Of a stretch of 6,719 bases of DNA, positions 1-6,719 are shown one piece after another; position 1 is the first letter of the stretch, and every line of letters begins with the position of its first letter. This stretch comes from Oxalobacter sp. (GTDB lineage Bacteria > Pseudomonadota > Gammaproteobacteria > Burkholderiales > Burkholderiaceae_D): NCBI GenBank assembly GCA_012512465.1, contig JAAZED010000115.1, forward strand, positions 1 through 6,719. Reading direction: 5' to 3'. Both the position numbers and the translations under genes were made by a program. The notes under the pieces were generated by a model, which saw only the letters and a program-made list of their open reading frames with translations, was not told the origin of the DNA and made no database searches.

Positions 1-1741
1 ATGTCACAATACCCAGCACGTGAACAACGGCAAATCCCCTGATCGGGCCGGAGCCCAGCATCAGAAGCGCCAGGCCGGCAATCAGTGAGGTGACGTTTGA
101 ATCTAAAATAGTGGCCCAGGCATGGGAGAAGCCATTGGCAATCGCCATTTGTGGCGACAGACCGGCCCGCAGTTCCTCCCGTATCCGTTCATTGATCAGG
201 ACGTTTGAGTCGATTGCCATACCCAGTGTCAGCGCCAGCGCGGCAATACCCGGCAACGTCAGCGTGATTTGCATCAGTGACAGCACGGCCACCAGCATCA
301 GGACGTTGACGGTCATGGACAACACGCTGAAAAACCCAAACAGTGTGTAGTAAACGATCATGAAAGCGGCTACCGTCAGGAAACCGTACAGGGTTGACTT
401 GAAGCCCATTGAAATGTTTTCAGCACCCAGTTGTGGCCCGATGGTGCGCTCTTCGATGATTTCCATCGGCGCGGCCAGCGAGCCTGCCCGTAAAAGCAGT
501 GCCAGATCGGTTGCTGCCTGTGAGCTTTCCATGCCGGTGATCTGGAATTTCGAGCCCAGCTCATCGCGAATAGTCGCAACCGTGAGCACTTCCCCTTTGC
601 CCTTTTCAAAGAGCACGATGGCCATCAGCTTGCCGACCTTGCCGCGGGTTGCCAGGCGCATCTTGCGTCCGCCGTCGCCATTGAGGTCAATAGCGACAGC
701 AGCATTCTGGTACTGGTCAAAGGTCGGTGCGGCGTTGGCGATGTATTCGCCGGTAATGACAGGGTCCTTGTACAAAATGGTGGGGGTGCCATTGCCCACG
801 GTATAGAGTTCCGAGCCAAAGGGCACGGCAACCGTCATCTCGGTTCCACGAACAACGGACTCATCCACCATGCGCACTTCCAGTGTAGCCGTTCTGCCGA
901 TAATATCCTTGGCCCGGGAGACATCCTGTACACCCGGTAGCTGTACCACGATACGGTCGGCACCCTGGCGCTGGATAACCGGCTCATTGACGCCTAACTC
1001 GTTGACGCGTTTGGAAAGGGTGGCGATATTCTGCTTGAGGCTGTTTTCCTGCGTTTCTTTCAGCATATCCGGACGCAGGGAGAGCGCTAGACGGTTATCT
1101 GCCAGATCTTCTGACATGACTTCCTGCAGTTGCCTGGAAATCACGTCTTTTGCCCGGTTTCGGCTTTCTGAATCGGCAAACTGCATTTCAACCCGGTTAT
1201 CTGTCCGTGTCATGTTGGAGTAACGAATGCCTTTTTCCCGCAACTGGGCTCTCAATGCTGACTGGATACCCTGCATGCGGGAATTGATGGCCGCCTTGAC
1301 GTCCACTTTCATGAGGAAGTGAACACCCCCCCTGAGATCAAGCCCCAGGTACATGGGAAGTGCCTTGATGCTTTGGAGCCATTGCGGTGTATTTGAAATC
1401 AGGTTGAAGGCGATACTGAAGGTAGGGTCACTCGGGTCGGGATTCAGCCGGCGCTCCAGGATTTCCTTGGCCTTGAACTGGGTTTCCGTATCGGTAAAAC
1501 GCGCCCGGATCGTCTGGTGAACGCCACTGGTTTCATAGTAGATGCCGTCGGTGATGATGTCATCGTTTTTTAAAATACGCTCAACCTGCTGCATGAGGCC
1601 GGTGTCAACCTTGATGGTGGATTTGAGGCTGCTGATCTGCACAGCCGGTGATTCACCAAAGAAGTTGGGAATGGTATAGATGGTGCCGAATAATACAGCG
1701 ACAACAATAATGAGATATTTCCAAAGAGGGTAGCGGTTCAT
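1..1741 (-). CDS. secD: Protein translocase subunit SecD, C-terminus cut off by the window edge
   Basis: Inner-membrane subunit of the SecDF-YajC complex, which uses the proton gradient to help pull secreted proteins out of the SecYEG channel. The minus-strand frame is open from the ATG at 1741-1739 to the window edge (580 codons, no stop). E. coli SecD has 615 residues, so about 35-45 are missing. Seen: an N-terminal membrane segment at about residues 7-24; the SecD signature GLDLRGGVHF at 133-142; a long periplasmic region; the conserved EERTIGPQLG at about 430-439; then a run of hydrophobic helices from about 450. The motif GMAIDSNVLINER near 507-519 holds D511, which I take as the counterpart of the proton-path aspartate (D340 in Thermus SecDF). 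The start is fixed by an in-frame stop at 1748-1750. No clear ribosome binding site precedes it. It lies 61 bp after yajC; secF is expected just beyond the left edge. Confidence 0.97.
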   Translation of the reverse strand, partial: MNRYPLWKYLIIVVAVLFGTIYTIPNFFGESPAVQISSLKSTIKVDTGLMQQVERILKNDDIITDGIYYETSGVHQTIRARFTDTETQFKAKEILERRLNPDPSDPTFSIAFNLISNTPQWLQSIKALPMYLGLDLRGGVHFLMKVDVKAAINSRMQGIQSALRAQLREKGIRYSNMTRTDNRVEMQFADSESRNRAKDVISRQLQEVMSEDLADNRLALSLRPDMLKETQENSLKQNIATLSKRVNELGVNEPVIQRQGADRIVVQLPGVQDVSRAKDIIGRTATLEVRMVDESVVRGTEMTVAVPFGSELYTVGNGTPTILYKDPVITGEYIANAAPTFDQYQNAAVAIDLNGDGGRKMRLATRGKVGKLMAIVLFEKGKGEVLTVATIRDELGSKFQITGMESSQAATDLALLLRAGSLAAPMEIIEERTIGPQLGAENISMGFKSTLYGFLTVAAFMIVYYTLFGFFSVLSMTVNVLMLVAVLSLMQITLTLPGIAALALTLGMAIDSNVLINERIREELRAGLSPQMAIANGFSHAWATILDSNVTSLIAGLALLMLGSGPIRGFAVVHVLGIVT

Positions 1742-1802
1742 GGTGATTCAGCTTTTATAATCAGGTGCAGGGCTAACACATGTGGCCAGGCGGGGTGCTC
1801 AG

Positions 1803-2129
1803 TCAAAGCGCTTCAAGCGTTCCTTTTGGCAGCTGTGCTACAACGGCGGTTTTTTGCACATAAACTTCCGCACCGCTTGCCATCTTCATGGCAATATGGT
1901 TTTCGGCGACCTGGGATACTGTACCCATCAGTCCGCCGGAGGTCACAATTTCATCGCCCTCAGAGAGGGCCTGCACCATCTCTCGCTGTTCTTTCTGCTT
2001 TTTCTGCTGGGGACGGATCATCAGAAAGTACAGCACGACAAACATCAGGACAATCGGCAAAAAGCCGCCAATGTTGTCCATGCTGAATGTGGACGAGGCA
2101 GCTTGCGCATAAGCATTGGAAATGAACAT
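1803..2129 (-). CDS. yajC: Preprotein translocase subunit YajC
   Basis: Small single-span inner-membrane protein that associates with SecDF and SecYEG; it is generally dispensable for export. The 108-residue length is normal for the family. Seen: a short N-terminal stretch, one membrane helix at about residues 22-38, directly followed by the family hallmark IRPQQKKQK (38-46), and then a small cytoplasmic domain with GDEIVTSGGLMGTV (58-71). The ATG at 2129-2127 has a good ribosome binding site: GGAG on the minus strand (2138-2135), five bases from the start. It is the first gene of the yajC-secD unit. A plausible promoter lies just upstream, which fits its separation from tgt by an oppositely oriented gene. 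Confidence 0.97.
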   Translation of the reverse strand: MFISNAYAQAASSTFSMDNIGGFLPIVLMFVVLYFLMIRPQQKKQKEQREMVQALSEGDEIVTSGGLMGTVSQVAENHIAMKMASGAEVYVQKTAVVAQLPKGTLEAL

Positions 2130-2162
2130 CTCAACTCCGGATTATTGTTTGGTAAACATGAA

Positions 2163-2171
2163 ATTCTAGCA
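2163..2171 (-). promoter_or_regulatory. Candidate extended -10 promoter for yajC-secD
   Basis: On the minus strand this reads TGCTAGAAT: the extended -10 element TGn followed by TAGAAT (five of six matches to TATAAT). Transcription would start near 2156, giving a leader of about 27 nt that contains the GGAG site of yajC. The -35 hexamer at the normal distance is poor, which extended -10 promoters tolerate. A separate promoter is needed because the gene upstream of yajC runs the other way. The call rests on motif reading only. Confidence 0.45.
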
Positions 2172-2223
2172 TTCGTGGACGCGTTTGCATCCATTTTTCC
2201 CCTATTTTGATGGCGTTATTGTG

Positions 2224-2229
2224 TAAAAT
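2224..2229 (+). promoter_or_regulatory. Weak candidate -10 box for the DUF5071 gene
   Basis: TAAAAT matches five of six positions of the -10 consensus and would put a start site near 2236, about 40 bases before the ATG at 2275. No acceptable -35 hexamer lies 16-18 bases upstream, so the call is tentative. The rest of the 145-bp yajC/DUF5071 divergent spacer is AT-rich and shows no other element that I can support. Confidence 0.25.
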
Positions 2230-2274
2230 CAGGTGCCCTGTGGTTAAAACTGGGACACTGGCGGGAAAAAGAAG

Positions 2275-2658
2275 ATGGATATCAACGAACTGGTTCCAAA
2301 AAACAAAGGGGATGTCTCTGGTCTTCCCGCGCTCAGTACACTGGAGGTTGAGGCGGCGGCAGGGATTATGGCGGGTCTTCTTGAGTGGCTGATGGATATG
2401 AACTGGCCCGTTGCGCGTGCGCTGTTTCCGGTTTTGCCGCAGTTTCACGGGATTCTTGTGCCTTACCTGAGAGTCGCCTTGCTGTCTTGTGACAGTATCT
2501 GGAAATATAACCTGCTTTGCCTGATACAAAACTGTCCGCCTGAAACGGCTCAGTGCCTTGAGGATTTGCTTGCCAGAATGGCAGAAATACCGCAGGGGGA
2601 AGAGGGGGTAACGGAAAAAGCCCGGGAAATACGGCAATGGCTGGCCGGTCAGGCGTAA
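2275..2658 (+). CDS. DUF5071 domain-containing protein, function unknown
   Basis: A 127-residue, apparently soluble and largely helical protein with no signal peptide or membrane span. The pattern matches what I recall of the DUF5071 family: an N-terminal ELVPKNKGD (residues 5-13), then LLEWLMDMNWPVA (35-47) with its W-x-D-M-N-W-P core, a proline-flanked helix (VLPQFHGILVPYLR), the DSIWKYNLL segment near 73-81, and an acidic C-terminal helix after an EE-rich loop. The domain fills the whole protein. No biochemical role is established that I know of, and I do not assign one. The start is well fixed: an in-frame stop lies at 2245-2247 and no other start codon intervenes. The upstream GGGAAAAAGAAG is purine-rich but only a weak ribosome binding site. 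The gene opposes all its near neighbours and its stop is one base from that of tgt. Confidence 0.85.
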   Translation: MDINELVPKNKGDVSGLPALSTLEVEAAAGIMAGLLEWLMDMNWPVARALFPVLPQFHGILVPYLRVALLSCDSIWKYNLLCLIQNCPPETAQCLEDLLARMAEIPQGEEGVTEKAREIRQWLAGQA

Positions 2659-2659
2659 C

Positions 2660-3814
<1,155 letters not shown>

Positions 3815-3841
3815 TCAAAGGCGGTATTTTGCCAGAAAGCA

Positions 3842-4857
3842 TCACATTGCGCAGTTTAACAGCATGGCATCGCCATAACTGAAGAAGCGGTATTTCTGGG
3901 CAATGGCGTGCGCATAGGCTTCGCGTATCCTGTCATATCCGGCAAATGCAGACACCAGCATGAGCAGGGTGGACTTGGGGAGGTGGAAGTTTGTGACGAG
4001 CCGGTCAACTGTCCTGAAACGATAGCCCGGGGTAATAAAAAGACGGGTGTCGCCGTTTCCGGCCGTAAGTTGTCCGCCTTGGGAAGCGGATTCCAGCGCC
4101 CGCAGGCTGGTTGTGCCAATGGCAATGATGCTGCCGCCTGCTGCGCGGGTTTCCTGTATGGCTTTCACGGTTTCTTCTAAAATGGTATATCGCTCGGCGT
4201 GCATCTGGTGATCTGAAAGGTTTTCTGTGCGCACAGGCTGGAAGGTTCCCGCGCCGACGTGAAGGGTGACGTGAGCGGTTTTCACGCCCTTTTCCCGCAA
4301 ATGGTCAATCAATGGCTGGTCAAAATGCAGTCCGGCTGTCGGCGCGGCCACAGCGCCGGGTGCTTTCGCGTAAACGGTCTGGTAGCGGGTATCATCAAAT
4401 TTATCCGCATTCCGCGCAATGTAGGGCGGCAGCGGCATGTGGCCATATTGGTCCAGGAGGCCGAAATGTCATCCGGAAAAGCGAGGGTAAAAAATTCTCC
4501 CTGCCGTTCCCCTACCAGCACATCAAAAGCATCCGCAAGCCGGATGCTGCTGCCGGCTTTGGGCGATTTGGAGGCGCGGATTTTGGCAATGACATGCTGT
4601 CCGTCAACAATCCGTTCGATCAATACCTCGAGTTGTCCGCCGGTTTGTTTTGTGCCGAAAAGGCGCGCCTTTATCACGCGGGTATCGTTAAAAACCAGCA
4701 AATCCCCCGGTGAAACCAGGCGGGAAAGATCGGAAAACCGGCGATCGGCCAGGGAGGCGCCAACATCCAGAAGGCGTGATTCGCTTCTTCCGGATAACGG
4801 TATCTGGGCAATCAGGTCGGCGGGCAGGTCAAAATCAAAATCAGAAAGCGTATACAT
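3842..4857 (-). pseudogene. queA: S-adenosylmethionine:tRNA ribosyltransferase-isomerase, interrupted by a one-base frameshift
   Basis: QueA transfers the ribosyl part of S-adenosylmethionine to preQ1 in tRNA, forming epoxyqueuosine; it acts directly after Tgt. Here the reading frame is split. The first part runs from the ATG at 4857 through residue D130 (codon 4470-4468), with [11 protein letters not shown] near 56-66; beyond this the frame is nonsense to a stop at 4309. The second part, one frame away, begins with [15 protein letters not shown], then [51 protein letters not shown] and [11 protein letters not shown], ending at the TGA 3844-3842. Adding one T to the minus-strand TTT (4466-4464) gives D-D-I-F-G-L-L and a continuous 338-residue protein, the usual length. 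All conserved blocks on both sides are intact, so the break is recent or a sequencing error. malQ ends 18 bp upstream and tgt starts 54 bp downstream. Confidence 0.9.
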
Positions 4858-4875
4858 TGCGATATTCTGCGGCTT

Positions 4876-6441
4876 TTAGGATTGCGTCAGCACGGCACCG
4901 GTATTTTTTGGCGCGGGCAATTCCAGATCCAACTGGCTTTCTGCATGCGCACGACCATACAGGCGGGTCATTTCAGCCAGGTAGGTGGCATACCAGCTTT
5001 CAACCTGGTCCCAGGTAAAGCGCCACTCCCACGAACCGGTCGGCATTCCCGGCTCGTTCATGCGGTGCGCAGCGTCCAGCCCGAGTATATCCTGCATGGG
5101 GGCAATGGCATAGCGGGCGATGGAAGACAGCGCCGTGCGAATCAGATCCCAGTGAATCCACTCCCCGCTGATGCTGAGGTAACGCCTGGCATAATCCCGC
5201 TCATCTTCACAGGCCGCCTGCCACCAGCCGCGCGTGGTGTTGTTGTCGTGGGTGCCGGTATAGATAACCGCGTCCGGCTCGTAATTATGTGGCAGGTACA
5301 GGTTGTCCGGGTTATGGTCAAAGGCAAACTGCAGGATACGCATGCCGGGAAGGTCAAATGCCTTGCGCAGGGCAATGACGTCTGAGGTAATGACACCGAG
5401 GTCTTCTGCAATGAAATTGAGTGAGCCAAGCGCTTTTTTTATGGCATGGAAAAAGGCTGCGCCGGGCCCTTTTTTCCATTTTCCGGTAACGGCAGTCGGT
5501 GCATCGGCAGGGATTTCCCAATAGGCTTCAAACCCGCGGAAATGATCCACCCGGACCAGGTCATACAGCTTCATCGTATGGGCTATGCGGTCAACCCACC
5601 AGCGGTAATCATCTGCGGCAAGCGCATCCCAGTTATAGAGCGGGTTGCCCCAGCGCTGCCCGGTATCACTGAATTTGTCAGGCGGAACGCCTGCCACGAC
5701 GGTCGGACGGCCATGGGTATCCAGCATAAAGAGTCCGGGCCGTGACCAGACATCGGCACTGTTTAAGGAGACGAAGATCGGCACATCGCCAATCACTTCA
5801 ATGCCGTTTTGGTTGGCATAGACTTTCAGTCGGGTCCATTGTTCATGGAAACACCACTGGCAGAATTTCCAGAAATTGATATCATCCGCATAGGTTTTTT
5901 CCGCTTCCTGAAGCGCGCCGGGATCACGCATGGCCAGTTGTTGCGGCCAGTTTTGCCACCCTTCCTGTGTGCCGGTGTATTGGGTATCCAGCGTGCGGAA
6001 AAGCGCATAATCATCCAGCCAGCGCGCCTCGCTTTTGCAAAAAGCATCAAAAGCGGCATGGGCAGCCGCTTTCTGTGTGGCGAAAAAGCGGCTTGCGGCA
6101 ATACGCAGGCGAGACATGCGAAAACGGGTGACGACCGGATAGTCCACCCGGTGGTCATCAAATGCCGTATCAAACGCCAGCTCGGATTGCGTCAGCCAGC
6201 CGGCTTCCATGAGCTGTTCCAGATCAATCAGAAGCACGCTGCCCGCAAAAGCGGAAGGGCTCATGTAGGGCGAATTGCCGACACCGACATCGACAAGCGG
6301 CAGCACTTGCCATAATGTCTGTTGTGCGGCTTTCAGCCAGTCAATAAAGTGACAGGCGGATTTTCCCAGGTCGCCGGAGCCGAAAGGGCCGGGCAAAGAG
6401 GTCGGGTGAAGCAAAACACCGCTGCGTCTGGTCAGTTTCAT
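4876..6441 (-). CDS. malQ: 4-alpha-glucanotransferase (amylomaltase), glycoside hydrolase family 77
   Basis: Cytoplasmic enzyme that moves 1,4-alpha-glucan segments between maltooligosaccharides or glucose acceptors, in maltodextrin or glycogen turnover. At 521 residues it resembles the compact Thermus amylomaltase (about 500) rather than the longer E. coli MalQ (about 690) with its N-terminal extension. Family signatures in order: RSGVLLHPTSLPGPFGSGDLG (from residue 6), GNSPYMSPSAFAG (55-67), EVIGDVPIFVSLNSADVW (215-232), the nucleophile D299 in LVRVDHFRGF, the acid/base E346 in FIAEDLG, and the third carboxylate D399 in TGTHDNNTTRGWW. The ATG at 6441-6439 has a clear ribosome binding site, GGAG (minus strand 6450-6447), five bases away. 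It is probably the first gene of malQ-queA-tgt. No other glycogen or maltose gene is visible, so the physiological substrate cannot be told from context. Confidence 0.97.
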   Translation of the reverse strand: MKLTRRSGVLLHPTSLPGPFGSGDLGKSACHFIDWLKAAQQTLWQVLPLVDVGVGNSPYMSPSAFAGSVLLIDLEQLMEAGWLTQSELAFDTAFDDHRVDYPVVTRFRMSRLRIAASRFFATQKAAAHAAFDAFCKSEARWLDDYALFRTLDTQYTGTQEGWQNWPQQLAMRDPGALQEAEKTYADDINFWKFCQWCFHEQWTRLKVYANQNGIEVIGDVPIFVSLNSADVWSRPGLFMLDTHGRPTVVAGVPPDKFSDTGQRWGNPLYNWDALAADDYRWWVDRIAHTMKLYDLVRVDHFRGFEAYWEIPADAPTAVTGKWKKGPGAAFFHAIKKALGSLNFIAEDLGVITSDVIALRKAFDLPGMRILQFAFDHNPDNLYLPHNYEPDAVIYTGTHDNNTTRGWWQAACEDERDYARRYLSISGEWIHWDLIRTALSSIARYAIAPMQDILGLDAAHRMNEPGMPTGSWEWRFTWDQVESWYATYLAEMTRLYGRAHAESQLDLELPAPKNTGAVLTQS

Positions 6442-6618
6442 GGGGTCTCCGTATGATCCAGGGGGATAGCGTTTTCTTGTGCGAATGCAAAAGAACCCCG
6501 TTCCTGAAATACCTTATTTTATTAATGTACCTGTATTTGGCTGATAAGGGGATATCCTATCCCTCTTTTGCCGCTCACGTTATCATTTCACTTTGCATTG
6601 CATTTATTGAAAGACCGC
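6442..6618. promoter_or_regulatory. Divergent malQ/recG intergenic region
   Basis: This AT-rich 177-bp spacer must hold promoters in both directions. For malQ the best candidate is a -10 TAAAAT on the minus strand at 6521-6516, with a leader of about 68 nt but no good -35. For recG a -10-like TATCAT lies at 6581-6586, again with a poor -35. A 15-bp dyad (6549-6563) lies between them, overlapping where the -35 of the recG candidate would fall. Neither promoter is convincing from sequence alone. Confidence 0.4.
6549..6563. repeat. Perfect 6-bp inverted repeat with 3-bp centre, possible operator
   Basis: GGGATA-TCC-TATCCC is an exact dyad with 6-bp arms. It sits near the middle of the malQ/recG divergent spacer, where a regulator site would be expected. 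Another GGGATA half-site occurs at 6463-6468 near the malQ start. I cannot match it to a known regulator, and a 6-bp dyad can arise by chance. Confidence 0.3.
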
Positions 6619-6719
6619 ATGTCATCCAAAAAACCGAATACCAGGACCAGCCGGCTTGAACGCCTGGGATTGCGTTCGGATAGGGATTTTGTGCTGCACC
6701 TGCCCATGCGGTATGAGGA
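6619..6719 (+). CDS. recG: ATP-dependent DNA helicase RecG, N-terminal fragment cut by the window edge
   Basis: RecG is a branch-migrating helicase that remodels stalled replication forks and recombination intermediates. Only 33 codons and two bases are present. After a short basic lead (MSSKKPNTRTS) comes RLERLGLRSDRDFVLHLPMR, followed by YE; this matches the opening of the RecG wedge domain, where a conserved LGL is followed by an LHLP-hRYE block. The helicase motors lie outside the window. The ATG at 6619 is chosen because the homology begins about 10 residues later; the preceding GAAAGA (6609-6614) is a modest ribosome binding site. The overlapping plus-strand frame starting at 6453 is a different frame and is not part of this gene. 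recG close to queA is, as I recall, common in betaproteobacteria. Confidence 0.88.
   Translation, partial: MSSKKPNTRTSRLERLGLRSDRDFVLHLPMRYE

Noticed and set aside
90..1223. Three plus-strand open frames (90-350, 360-806, 870-1223) opposite secD
   Set aside because: All are Ser/Arg/Ile-rich shadows; the minus-strand frame is continuous SecD with its signature motifs.
1742..1802. A regulatory arrest peptide upstream of secD, like VemP in Vibrio
   Set aside because: The 61-bp gap is too short and holds no suitable open frame on the minus strand; yajC occupies the upstream position.
1782..2210. Plus-strand open frame of 142 codons opposite yajC
   Set aside because: His/Leu/Phe-rich shadow of a clearly recognised yajC, with no family resemblance.
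4440..4480. Programmed ribosomal frameshifting in queA
   Set aside because: The junction GACATTTCGG lacks a canonical -1 slippery heptamer, and I know of no programmed shift in this family. Loss of one T in a homopolymer is simpler.
4259..4879. Plus-strand open frame of 206 codons opposite queA
   Set aside because: Composition is Ser/Arg-rich and typical of an antisense shadow; the opposite strand carries well-conserved QueA blocks.
5809..6315. Plus-strand open frame of 168 codons opposite malQ
   Set aside because: It is antisense to the conserved GH77 coding region and shows no domain of its own.
6453..6659. Plus-strand open frame of 68 codons in the malQ/recG spacer
   Set aside because: It overlaps the recG start in another frame, lacks a convincing start context and matches no family; a short membrane-like stretch in AT-rich spacer DNA is expected by chance.

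Overview
The window looks like a chromosomal core-gene segment of a betaproteobacterium, most likely in Burkholderiales. The base is the residue pattern of SecD (especially its C-terminal membrane part), the RecG N-terminus, and the recG / queA-tgt / yajC-secD neighbourhood. The moderate GC content would suit an Oxalobacteraceae-like lineage, but that is only an inference. Nothing points to a plasmid, phage, insertion sequence, CRISPR array or RNA gene.

Layout from left to right. The minus strand carries a 3'-truncated secD (1-1741), preceded in transcription order by yajC (1803-2129); these encode two parts of the SecDF-YajC protein export complex. A small plus-strand gene for a DUF5071-family protein (2275-2658) diverges from yajC across 145 bp and converges on tgt with one base between the stop codons. 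On the minus strand follow tgt (2660-3787), queA (3842-4857, broken by a one-base frameshift near 4464-4467) and malQ (4876-6441). A 177-bp divergent spacer (6442-6618) separates malQ from the 5' end of recG (6619 to the right edge, plus strand).

Functionally there are four blocks: protein export (yajC-secD), queuosine modification of tRNA (queA-tgt), alpha-glucan metabolism (malQ) and DNA repair/recombination (recG). malQ-queA-tgt have gaps of 18 and 54 bp and probably form one transcript. yajC-secD probably has its own promoter (an extended -10 at 2163-2171), because the opposing DUF5071 gene separates it from tgt; in E. coli and many proteobacteria queA-tgt-yajC-secD-secF run uninterrupted.

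I see no undescribed multi-gene system. The points that deserve a second look are the queA frameshift, the inverted DUF5071 gene inside an otherwise conserved cluster, the placement of malQ between recG and queA, and a 15-bp dyad in the malQ/recG spacer.
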